Positions 1 to 6,712 of a stretch of 13,315 nucleotides of DNA are shown one piece after another (position 1 is the first letter of the stretch; each line of letters opens with the position of its first letter). The DNA is taken from assembly GCA_966250015.1 (NCBI GenBank), contig CBINFS010000069.1, forward strand, positions 1-13,315, read 5' to 3'. The DNA comes from CBINFS01 sp966250015. Lineage in GTDB: Bacteria > Bacteroidota > Rhodothermia > Rhodothermales > DASSAV01. Position numbers and translations under genes: made by a program. The notes under the pieces are model-generated. The model was given only the letters and a program-made list of their open reading frames with translations. It ran no database searches and was not told the origin of the DNA.

Positions 1-22
1 GGGTATGAGCGCTACTTAACCT

Positions 23-60
23 TGTCATCCCGAATCCCGCGAAGCGGGTGAGGGAACTTT
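23..60. repeat. Short palindromic intergenic repeat (REP-like)
   Basis: The gene-free left edge of the window carries a TGTCATCCCGAA string followed by a CCCGC-GAA-GCGGG hairpin (36-48) and GTGAGGGAACTTT. From memory, strings of this form are scattered between genes in many bacterial genomes, but only one copy is visible here, so its repeat status is an inference. It lies about 110 bases beyond the 3' end of the minus-strand hydrolase gene. There is no T-run, so it is a poor intrinsic terminator. Nothing else is recognisable in 1-171. Confidence 0.45.
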
Positions 61-171
61 ATGAAATGAGGCGTTCGAGAATGGCAGCAAGGGTACGAAC
101 AGCACCCCGCCACCGATACCCCAGCCTCTCTTCGCGTGCAAAACCTGTACGTCCGGAATCAAGCGTTGTGT

Positions 172-1059
172 CTACCGCAGCTTCTCGTTGAAGAAGTCGA
201 TCGTCCGTTGCCAGGCGAGCTTGGCGGCCTCCTCGTCGTACCGAGGTGTGGTGTCGTTGTGGAAGCCGTGGTTGACGCCGGGATAGAAATAGACGGTGAA
301 CTCCTTGTTGTGCTCCTTAAGGGCTTCTTCGTATGCCGGCCAGCCGGCATTCACCCGCTCGTCGAGCTCCGCATAGTGCAGGAGCAGCGGTGCCTGAATC
401 TTGGGCACGTCTTCCACCGGCGGTTGCCCTCCGTAGAAAGGCACCGCCGCCTTCAGGTCAGGAATACGCACGGCCATCATGTTCGCGATCCAGCCGCCGA
501 AGCAAAAACCGACGACCCCCACGTTTCCCGTGCAGCCCGGGTGGGCTTTCAGGTGATCGTATCCCGCTATGAAATCTTCTAGCATCTCGTCCCGGTCACG
601 CTGCGATTGGAGCTGGCGCCCGTCGTCGTCGTTGCCGGGGTATCCTCCAAGGGGCGTCAGGGCGTCCGGCGCCAGCGCAATGAAGTTCGCCAGCCCCGCC
701 CTGCGGCATACGTCCTCGATGTGCGGGTTGAGGCCCCGATTTTCGTGTACTACCACGATGCCGGGGAGGGGAGTCTCCGTGCCGTCGGGTCTCGAAAGCA
801 GACCGCGAATGGTGCCTCCGCCCTTCGGCGATTCATATTCGACGTATTCCGATTCCAGCCGCGGATCGTCCGCCCTCACCTGTTGCGCCGTTGCATATTT
901 GGGCATGAGAAAATCCAGCAACGCCCCCACGGTGAGTCCGCCTACGGCGTACTGCGAAAGCCGGTCCACGAACTCGCGCCGGCTGATTCCATTGTGGACG
1001 TAGTAGTCGTACAGGTCAAATACTTCCTGCTTTACGTCTTCCTTTCTAATCTCGCTCAT
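172..1059 (-). CDS. Tat-exported dienelactone hydrolase family protein
   Basis: Predicted alpha/beta hydrolase of the dienelactone hydrolase family, 295 residues from the ATG at 1059. That start is preferred over one 16 codons upstream because GGGGGTGA lies at good spacing before it. Catalytic residues are visible: nucleophile Cys186 in GVVGFCFGG, Asp233 in YAELDERV and His264 in PGVNHGFHND. Glu106 in VVHENRG is the glutamate typical of the family. The N-terminus has SRREF (Arg27-Arg28), a hydrophobic stretch and ATA-QQ, which looks like a twin-arginine signal with cleavage near residue 58, so the enzyme is probably periplasmic. Family members hydrolyse dienelactones and other esters or lactones, and the substrate here is unknown. 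It stands alone on the minus strand, divergent from the DUF4126 gene. The 260 bases between them must hold both promoters, and I see no convincing one. Confidence 0.9.
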   Translation of the reverse strand: MSEIRKEDVKQEVFDLYDYYVHNGISRREFVDRLSQYAVGGLTVGALLDFLMPKYATAQQVRADDPRLESEYVEYESPKGGGTIRGLLSRPDGTETPLPGIVVVHENRGLNPHIEDVCRRAGLANFIALAPDALTPLGGYPGNDDDGRQLQSQRDRDEMLEDFIAGYDHLKAHPGCTGNVGVVGFCFGGWIANMMAVRIPDLKAAVPFYGGQPPVEDVPKIQAPLLLHYAELDERVNAGWPAYEEALKEHNKEFTVYFYPGVNHGFHNDTTPRYDEEAAKLAWQRTIDFFNEKLR

Positions 1060-1319
1060 CGATATCACCCCCAGGCCAGATGTTTCCTCATACGGTCCCT
1101 TCTCCACATCTGAATATGATAACCAGCGATGCCGCTGTGGACATCAGGATATGGATGAACTACACCGTCGGGCAGTGAGCCTCAGGAGCAGGGCCGGGTT
1201 TTGGAATCCCAGGCGCCACGGTATTACAAAAGTTGCACGAATCAGGCGATTGGTGGAGGTTCAGAGGCCTTACCTTTTCATCGGTTTTCGCCCGGATCTT
1301 AACGCAAACCGGTGGGTCC

Positions 1320-1892
1320 ATGGATCTCGTCTCGAGCGTCGCCCTCGGGGTCTGCCTCAGCGCCGCCTGCGGCTTTCGCGTCTTTATCCCGCTCCTCGTC
1401 ATGAGCGTGGCCGGCCTGGCGGGATACTTCACTCCCGCCGAAGAGCTGTCCTGGGTTGCCACGTGGCCGGCGCTCACCCTGTTCGGCGTCGCCACGATCG
1501 TCGAGATCCTGGGCTATTACATTCCCTGGATCGATAACGTCCTCGATTCGATCGCCACGCCCGCCGCCCTGATCGCAGGCGCCCTGGCGAGCGCATCGGT
1601 CCTGGGGGACTTCCCGCCAATTTTTCAGTGGACGCTGGCCATCGTGGCCGGGGCGGGATCGGCCGGGATCGTTCAGGCCGCGACGGTCTTCCTCAGGGGC
1701 GCCTCGTCCGCATTCACCGGAGGCTTTGGCAATTTTTCAGTCGCCACCCTCGAAGGCTTGCTTTCGTTGCTGACCGCCGTGTTTGCGTTGATCGTACCCT
1801 TGATCACTCTTTTCGCCATCGTCTTACTGGGTGTGTACGTGTGGCGATTCGTCCGACGGCGGAAGAAGGCAAGGATGGCGGGTGGATTGTAA
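1320..1892 (+). CDS. DUF4126 family integral membrane protein
   Basis: A 190-residue membrane protein that I recognise as DUF4126-like from the N-terminal pattern GVCLSAACGFRVFIPLLVM and the later EILGYYIPWIDN segment. No biochemical function is known to me. Hydrophobic stretches at about residues 5-35, 48-70, 78-98, 102-125 and 145-177 suggest around five membrane segments. A basic tail (RFVRRRKKAR) is probably cytoplasmic. The ATG at 1320 is chosen because the family starts just before the first helix and GGTGGG lies a few bases upstream. An in-frame start at 1233 would add 29 polar residues that look non-native. No terminator is visible after it. Confidence 0.8.
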   Translation: MDLVSSVALGVCLSAACGFRVFIPLLVMSVAGLAGYFTPAEELSWVATWPALTLFGVATIVEILGYYIPWIDNVLDSIATPAALIAGALASASVLGDFPPIFQWTLAIVAGAGSAGIVQAATVFLRGASSAFTGGFGNFSVATLEGLLSLLTAVFALIVPLITLFAIVLLGVYVWRFVRRRKKARMAGGL

Positions 1893-1930
1893 CGGACTTT
1901 AACGGCGATTCAACGACCGTCGAACCTGTC

Positions 1931-1959
1931 TTGCTTGCCTGGATAGGGCATCGTACAAT
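1931..1959 (+). promoter_or_regulatory. Predicted sigma70-like promoter of aqpZ
   Basis: TTGCTT (1931-1936), a 17-base spacer and TACAAT (1954-1959) form a good -35/-10 pair, predicting transcription from about 1966. This leaves a leader of about 114 bases before the aquaporin start. This is pattern matching only, with no second copy for comparison. Confidence 0.5.
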
Positions 1960-2079
1960 GAACCAAGGGGCAGCGTTACGGATCGTTTTTGAGCCTGTAT
2001 TCTTCAGAGGCAACGTCAGCATCACCCTCACGCGGAGTGTCCTGAGGACCTGTTCATTCTCAACAAAAGGAGGCCTACC

Positions 2080-2805
2080 ATGTCGATCTCAAAACGCGCA
2101 GCGGCAGAATTCATTGGCACCTTCTGGCTGGTTTTTGGCGGCTGCGGAAGTGCCGTATTAGCAGCAGCCTTTCCCGATCTGGGCATCGGTTTTCTCGGCG
2201 TCGCCCTGGCCTTTGGTCTGACCGTGATGACGATGGCCTATGCCATCGGCCACATCTCCGGTTGCCACCTCAATCCGGCCGTCTCACTCGGGCTGTGGAT
2301 GGGCAAGCGTTTCCCTGCGAATGAGCTACCCTGGTACGTCGTAGCCCAGGTTCTCGGTGGTGTGGTTGGCGCCCTCGTGCTCTACCTCATCGCCAGCGGA
2401 CAGGCTGGGTTTAGCCTGGAAGGCGGGTTTGCCTCTAACGGCTACGGCGAGCACTCACCCGGCGGCTATTCATTGCTCTCGGCGCTGGTTGCCGAGATCG
2501 TGCTTACCGCGATGTTTCTGTTCATCATCATGGGCGCCACCGACAGCCGGGCGCCGGCGGCGCTAGCGCCGGTGGCCATCGGCCTCGGCCTCACCCTCAT
2601 CCACCTGATCGGCATCCCGGTGACCAACCTTTCGGTGAATCCGGCGCGGAGCACCGCGACGGCCGTAGTTGCCGGCGGATGGGCCCTCGCACAGCTATGG
2701 TTGTTCTGGGTTGCGCCCCTCATTGGCGGCGCCCTCGGTGGATGGCTCTACTATGTGCTCGGCAAGGAAGAGAGGGTACAATACCAGACCAATCCAACCG
2801 CCTAA
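2080..2805 (+). CDS. aqpZ: Aquaporin Z-type water channel
   Basis: MIP-family channel of 241 residues, close to the usual AqpZ length of about 230, mediating water movement across the inner membrane. Six membrane segments and two half-helices are recognisable. The two NPA boxes are at 65-67 (CHLNPAVS) and 187-189 (LSVNPARS). The long NGYGEHSPGGYS loop at about 120-131 matches Escherichia coli AqpZ almost exactly. Three selectivity-filter residues are kept: Phe45, His175 and Arg190. The fourth, Thr183 in E. coli, aligns with Leu184 here. The start follows a perfect AAAGGAGG (2066-2073). The gene has its own upstream promoter and a downstream hairpin terminator, so it is probably monocistronic. 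A glycerol facilitator is unlikely given the His/Arg filter and the AqpZ-like loop. Confidence 0.95.
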   Translation: MSISKRAAAEFIGTFWLVFGGCGSAVLAAAFPDLGIGFLGVALAFGLTVMTMAYAIGHISGCHLNPAVSLGLWMGKRFPANELPWYVVAQVLGGVVGALVLYLIASGQAGFSLEGGFASNGYGEHSPGGYSLLSALVAEIVLTAMFLFIIMGATDSRAPAALAPVAIGLGLTLIHLIGIPVTNLSVNPARSTATAVVAGGWALAQLWLFWVAPLIGGALGGWLYYVLGKEERVQYQTNPTA

Positions 2806-2846
2806 CACCCACTTGCCTTAACTGTAACGCTGTTACTGAACGCCGT

Positions 2847-2896
2847 ACGTCCCGGCCAGGTCGTTATCAGCCCGGCCGGGACGTTATCGTTTTTTC
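2847..2896 (+). terminator. Intrinsic terminator of aqpZ
   Basis: A perfect 11-base inverted repeat, ACGTCCCGGCC (2847-2857) and GGCCGGGACGT (2874-2884), encloses a 16-base loop. It is followed by TATCGTTTTTT. It lies about 40 bases after the aqpZ stop codon. Confidence 0.85.
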
Positions 2897-3006
2897 CCGC
2901 TGATTAACTTCTCAAGGAAACCTACAGTCCGCAAATGTGCTTGGTTGAATTTTTGAGTAGATGCCGACCGTAGGCGGGACATGTTCTCCTGCTATACCTT
3001 TAACTG

Positions 3007-3141
3007 ACACGTCATCTCCGCGAAGACGGAGATCCAGGAAAACGTACAGCGATCCTTCACCTTTCTGCCTTGAATTACCCTTGCATGGATTTACTTTGTC
3101 AGTCGCTTTGCTCTTGTCGGCTCGGGGGCGGAATGACGTGT
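3007..3141. repeat. MITE-like or paired-REP element with terminal inverted repeats
   Basis: ACACGTCAT (3007-3015) is matched by its exact reverse complement ATGACGTGT (3133-3141), bounding a 135-base segment. With one extra base on the left arm, the match continues into TCCGC, giving about 14 paired positions. Just inside the left end is a perfect hairpin, ATCTCCG (3014-3020) and CGGAGAT (3027-3033). The short open frames crossing it have no convincing start or family similarity. It could be a non-autonomous mobile element or two REP units in opposite orientation. No target duplication is obvious. Confidence 0.5.
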
Positions 3142-3202
3142 TTTGAGGGTATTCAGCAGAAAATCATATCCCGCCTTCGGTCTACTCCCACTCCCAAAAA
3201 AT

Positions 3203-3270
3203 CATCTGCGCTAATCTGCGTCCATCGGCGGATTATTCTTTGTCATACTTCGCGCCTTCGCGTGAGAAAA
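3203..3270. repeat. Possible dispersed intergenic repeat with ATCTGCG and CTTCGCG units
   Basis: CATCTGCGCTAATCTGCGTCC contains two ATCTGCG units, and CTTCGCGCCTTCGCGTGAG contains two CTTCGCG units. From memory, strings very like this recur between genes in several unrelated bacterial phyla, but only one copy lies in this window. It abuts the stop codon of the minus-strand methyltransferase. The rest of the 468-base gene-free stretch (2806-3273) holds only the aqpZ terminator and the element at 3007-3141. Confidence 0.35.
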
Positions 3271-3273
3271 CAT

Positions 3274-4014
3274 CTATAGCACGCGGCAGACGAACATCGC
3301 CCACCCCAGGGCGTCGCGGTCGAAGTGAAGGTGGTTATACTTGTACTCCTCGATCATTTTGATAAATTCGGCGCGGTCGGGATGATTCGGATTCTCTCGC
3401 AACCACAGCTCTGCCGCCCGCCAGTGTTTGCTCTCGTACTGATCCCAGTCGTCCAGCGATGCATCGATAAGGCCAATCAGCGTCAGACCGGCATCACGCA
3501 GCACGTCCACCGTGTCCGCAAGCGAGCGTATTTTCCCACCGGAGAAGTTGGCCGCCGATTCCGGGGGCATTTCGCTGGTCTTTGCATAGACGTCCCCTAC
3601 GGCCATCACCCCTCCGGGTTTGACGAACTTTTTCAACCAGGGGATCATCTCCTCGAACGTCCCGATGGCAAACGACGCGCCTATGCACATCCCCACGTCG
3701 TAGCTCTCCGGCTCGGCGGTAAACTCGAAGGCAGGCATCCGGTGAAACGCCACCTTCCCCTTTAGCCGTACACCTCGCATTGCACTTATGCCCTCATCGA
3801 TGAATGCCTGACACAGCTCCACACCGTCCGCGCTCACTTCGTATTTCACTGCGATTCGCCGAAGCAAGAATCCTTTTCCGCAGCCGACGTCGAGGATGCG
3901 CTGACCGTCTTCGATTCCGCAGTACTCGATGAGCCGGTCCAGCTTTTCGATGCTGGTCGGGTTCTGAAACGTGTGGAAGCGCTCGAGGATGGTGAAAAAG
4001 TCGAGGATGTCCAT
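3274..4014 (-). CDS. Class I SAM-dependent methyltransferase, substrate unknown
   Basis: A 246-residue Rossmann-fold methyltransferase. Motif I is clear (ILDVGCGKG, residues 40-48), with an acidic residue at the end of the next strand (Glu66 in DGVEL). The motif IV region is YDVGMCIGASFAIG (105-118), and post-motif KPGGVMAVGD is at 132-141. The C-terminal third is rich in aromatic and basic residues (DWDQYESKHW, about 189-198) and probably shapes the substrate pocket. I recognise it only as a UbiE/small-molecule type and cannot name the acceptor. No strong ribosome binding site precedes the ATG at 4014. A promoter-like pair lies about 90 bases upstream on the same strand. It is divergent from the metal-transport pair, which could mean shared control, but nothing in the protein suggests a metal role. 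Confidence 0.85.
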   Translation of the reverse strand: MDILDFFTILERFHTFQNPTSIEKLDRLIEYCGIEDGQRILDVGCGKGFLLRRIAVKYEVSADGVELCQAFIDEGISAMRGVRLKGKVAFHRMPAFEFTAEPESYDVGMCIGASFAIGTFEEMIPWLKKFVKPGGVMAVGDVYAKTSEMPPESAANFSGGKIRSLADTVDVLRDAGLTLIGLIDASLDDWDQYESKHWRAAELWLRENPNHPDRAEFIKMIEEYKYNHLHFDRDALGWAMFVCRVL

Positions 4015-4111
4015 GATGGCGGTGGTCGAGTGTTTCGGGTTCGACGGCTATAGAGGCAAGTTCGACAAGGAACCCGGCTTTTGCGAGGGTTGCGCAGACT
4101 GACATGAGATG

Positions 4112-4139
4112 ATTGTACCGCGGCTGTCTACCGTCACAA
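4112..4139 (-). promoter_or_regulatory. Predicted promoter of the methyltransferase gene
   Basis: On the minus strand, TTGTGA (4139-4134), 16 bases and TACAAT (4117-4112) make a good -35/-10 pair. It points at the methyltransferase start at 4014 with a leader of roughly 90 bases. Confidence 0.5.
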
Positions 4140-4219
4140 CGCCGGATGTGTATCTGAGCCATTTCTACATGAACGAGGCAGGTGTCAAGGTTTTGTGAAT
4201 TATTGAGCACAATCGAAAC

Positions 4220-4237
4220 CCTAGACATTACTCTAGG
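4220..4237. promoter_or_regulatory. Dyad CCTAGA-N6-TCTAGG upstream of the metal-transport genes
   Basis: A perfect 6-base inverted repeat with a 6-base spacer lies 62 bases before the HMA gene in the divergent region. TTGAGC (4203-4208) stands 17 bases before CATTAC (4226-4231), so a weak promoter could have its -10 inside the dyad. MerR-type metal sensors bind dyads within promoters, which makes this a plausible operator, but no regulator gene is adjacent. Confidence 0.3.
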
Positions 4238-4299
4238 CTGTTGATCCGGGCAAACAACGACAAAGTGCCATCAATTCAACCAGAATACAGGTGACGACC

Positions 4300-4512
4300 A
4301 TGACGACAATACTTAGAAGCGAGCTAACCTGCCCCTCCTGCATCGCAAAGATTCAGAAGCAGCTCCGCCTGACCGACGGTGTGGAGAAAGCGACCGTCCA
4401 CTTCAGCACCGGCCGGATCGAGGTCGAGCACGACGAGGCGCGTGCCGATGTTGCCGCCCTCATCGAAGCCGTGCGCAAGGCAGGCTACGAAGCCCGCGTT
4501 TCACCCTTCTGA
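4300..4512 (+). CDS. Free-standing HMA-domain metal-binding protein (CopZ-like)
   Basis: A 70-residue heavy-metal-associated domain, about the size of CopZ chaperones. The metal loop LTCPSC (Cys11 and Cys14) provides the CxxC pair that binds Cu(I) or another soft cation, although the usual leading Met is Leu. The pattern LRLTDGVEKATVHFSTGRIE and the C-terminal IEAVRKAGYEA are typical of the ferredoxin-like fold. The ATG at 4300 is preferred to the GTG at 4291 because AGGTGA, at good spacing before the ATG, overlaps that GTG. It is followed 52 bases later by a P1B ATPase lacking any such domain, so it probably delivers metal to that pump or senses metal for it. It could be a detached N-terminal domain of the pump. 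Confidence 0.85.
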   Translation: MTTILRSELTCPSCIAKIQKQLRLTDGVEKATVHFSTGRIEVEHDEARADVAALIEAVRKAGYEARVSPF

Positions 4513-4564
4513 ACCGAAGAGGTCTGGCAGCACGCCTAACCTCACCATCTGGTATGGAACCGAC

Positions 4565-6592
4565 ATGAAGACGAATAATCTGGTTTCCCGCCGCAAGTGG
4601 CTGATGCTAATCAGCGGTTTTCTGCTGGTAGGCGGCCTGGTAGCCGAACATGCCCTGGGAATAGGCATGGTTGCCGACTTGATGCTGGTCTCCGGCGCCC
4701 TTGTCGCCGGCTCCGACATCGCTGTGCGGGCCTGGCACGCCCTCCTCGGCCGGCTCGTCAGCATCGAGCTGCTCGTCACGGTGGCGGCAGCGGGTGCGCT
4801 CGTCATTGGCGAGTACGTCGAAGCTGCAGCCGTCACGTTTCTGTTTCTCCTCGGTGCCTATCTCGAAACGCGCACGATGCGCCGAACGAGACAAGCCCTC
4901 GAAGCCTTGCTTCACACGGCTCCCGAACGCGCATTCCTCGTTAAAGGCAAGGAGATCGAAGAAGTGGATGCGCATGCGGTGCCGATCGGTTCCATCGTGC
5001 GCGTGCGAACGGGTTCACGAATTCCTGTCGACGGCGTAGTCGTCGATGGGCACTCCGCCGTCGATGAAGCAACGATTACGGGGGAAGCCCTGCCTGCGGA
5101 GAAAGGGCCTGGCGCTACGGTCTATGCCGGCACCCTCAACCGCGCCGGTGTGCTCGACGTGCGCGCAACCGGCGTCGGAGCCGGGACGGCGCTTGCCCGG
5201 ATCATCCGACGCGTCGAAGAGGCGCAGGAGGCTCAGGTGCCGGTGCAGCGCTTCATCGAACGCTTCGCACGATGGTATACACCCGCCATGATGGGCCTGA
5301 GCGGCTTCACGTTCCTGGTGACCCTTGACGTACATATGGCGTTGACCCTGCTGGTGATCGCCTGTCCGGGTGCACTCGTCATCGCTACCCCCGTTGCCAT
5401 CGCCGCCGGTATCGGGCAGGCCGCTCGCCGCGGCATGCTGATCAAAGGCGGCGCGCACCTGGAGACTGTCGGGCGTATCTCGGCGCTGGTGCTCGACAAA
5501 ACGGGCACGATCACCGAAGGTCGGCCCCGCATAACCAACCTGCTCGCATTCGATCCGCCTGCCAGAATTGATGCCGCCTGCTCGCCTGCCGGTCGTGAGC
5601 CGTCACCCGAACAGCGGGTCCTGTGCTGGGCCGCCCTTGCTGAGGCCGACGCAGGGCACCCCCTCGGGCAACCCATTGTGTCAGAGGCACTTGCGCTCGG
5701 CAAGTTACCGGCCGACCGCCGCTCCGAGACCGCTCCGGGACGCGGCGTCCGGGCTGACTGGCAGGGGCACGAAATCGTCGTCGGTAAGGAAGACTGGATG
5801 CATACGCTGGGCATCACGGTTCCCACCGAAGCTACGCGCGCCGTCTCGAAGCTCCACGATGAGGGCAAGACGGGCGTGCTCGTTGCGGTAGACGGCGCCG
5901 TTCGAGGTGCGATCGGGATGGCCGATGCGATGTGCGACGCGGCGCCCGCCCTGATCGGCCGCTTGCCGGAGGTCGGCATCGAGCGCGTCGTGATGGCAAC
6001 TGGCGATGATGCCCGGGTGGCCCGCGTGGTCGCACGACGGGCAGGCATCACCGAGGTGCACGCACGGCAGTTGCCCGAAGATAAGCTGGCCCTCATCCGT
6101 GCGCTCCAGCAGGAAGGACACGTCGTGGCCTTTGCCGGCGACGGCATAAACGACGCTCCTGCTCTTGCAGCGGCCGACGTCGGCATCGCCATGGGAGCAG
6201 GCGGCGCCGACCTGGCCGTCGAATCCGCCGACGTCGCCCTCATGCGCGACGATCTTTCCATGATCCCTGAGGCCATCCGGCTCTCCCGCAAAACGCTCCG
6301 CATAATCCGCCAGAACCTTTTCGTCGCCGTCGCGACGGTCGCCGTCTTGCTGGCGGGCGTTTTTGCCGGTAGTGTGAACATGACGGGCGGTATGCTGGTC
6401 CACCAGGGTTCATTGCTCCTGGTCGTCTTCAACAGCTTGCGCCTGTTGGCGGCCCGCATGGCGAAACCCGGCGCGGCGTCGTATCCCGCCTGTTCGAAGT
6501 GGCGTTCTACTCCAACGTACACAGCCGACTCGCGGCCGGCTCGCAGAGCGCTGCACCGGCGTCCCCTGCCGCTCCACAACGCCAACCGTTGA
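4565..6592 (+). CDS. P1B-type heavy-metal-transporting ATPase with a CPG motif
   Basis: Inner-membrane metal pump of 675 residues from the ATG at 4565. Upstream sequence in this frame overlaps the HMA gene and is not protein-like. The order is typical: membrane segments up to about residue 100, actuator TGE at 172-174, membrane motif Cys267-Pro-Gly269, phosphorylation Asp311 in DKTGT, the P1B-specific His365-Pro366, hinge GDGIND at 525-530, and two final membrane segments. The transport motif is CPG where copper and zinc pumps have CPC. The last helix carries HQGS (613-616), resembling the HEG[GS]T of P1B-4 Co/Fe/Zn pumps rather than copper signatures. There is no N-terminal metal-binding domain. 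After the last helix, about 35 residues rich in Ser, Pro and Arg look unlike the family and may reflect a late frameshift. Metal specificity cannot be assigned. No terminator is visible. Confidence 0.92.
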   Translation: MKTNNLVSRRKWLMLISGFLLVGGLVAEHALGIGMVADLMLVSGALVAGSDIAVRAWHALLGRLVSIELLVTVAAAGALVIGEYVEAAAVTFLFLLGAYLETRTMRRTRQALEALLHTAPERAFLVKGKEIEEVDAHAVPIGSIVRVRTGSRIPVDGVVVDGHSAVDEATITGEALPAEKGPGATVYAGTLNRAGVLDVRATGVGAGTALARIIRRVEEAQEAQVPVQRFIERFARWYTPAMMGLSGFTFLVTLDVHMALTLLVIACPGALVIATPVAIAAGIGQAARRGMLIKGGAHLETVGRISALVLDKTGTITEGRPRITNLLAFDPPARIDAACSPAGREPSPEQRVLCWAALAEADAGHPLGQPIVSEALALGKLPADRRSETAPGRGVRADWQGHEIVVGKEDWMHTLGITVPTEATRAVSKLHDEGKTGVLVAVDGAVRGAIGMADAMCDAAPALIGRLPEVGIERVVMATGDDARVARVVARRAGITEVHARQLPEDKLALIRALQQEGHVVAFAGDGINDAPALAAADVGIAMGAGGADLAVESADVALMRDDLSMIPEAIRLSRKTLRIIRQNLFVAVATVAVLLAGVFAGSVNMTGGMLVHQGSLLLVVFNSLRLLAARMAKPGAASYPACSKWRSTPTYTADSRPARRALHRRPLPLHNANR

Positions 6593-6644
6593 GCCGGTAA
6601 ATGAATGTGGTGCAAAGGTAGGATCCGGACGGGTGGCCGGGCGG

Positions 6645-6672
6645 TTGCAAGCATCACGAGAATGTTTATCTT
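6645..6672 (+). promoter_or_regulatory. Predicted promoter of the glycyl radical enzyme operon
   Basis: TTGCAA (6645-6650), 16 bases and TATCTT (6667-6672) precede the enzyme start by about 40 bases. The -10 hexamer is identical to that predicted for the dioxygenase gene. No palindromic operator is evident beside it. Confidence 0.4.
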
Positions 6673-6712
6673 AACATTACACTGAGTTTACTTCCATCCC
6701 CGAGGTACGGCC

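Noticed and set aside
607..1113. Plus-strand open frame of 168 residues over the hydrolase
   Set aside because: The minus-strand frame has an intact hydrolase triad and signal peptide, so the plus-strand frame is a shadow.
2961..3279. Two small plus-strand open frames between aqpZ and the methyltransferase
   Set aside because: They run through the inverted-repeat element, have no ribosome binding site and show no protein-like pattern.
4379..4564. N-terminal extension of the metal pump reading back into the HMA gene
   Set aside because: It overlaps the HMA frame, is low-complexity and gives no metal-binding motif. The ATG at 4565 fits the first membrane segment.
5233..6657. Long 474-residue minus-strand open frame
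   Set aside because: It lies wholly antisense to the metal pump, is very rich in Ala, Arg, Ser and Thr with no recognisable motif, and is a typical antisense shadow of a GC-rich gene.
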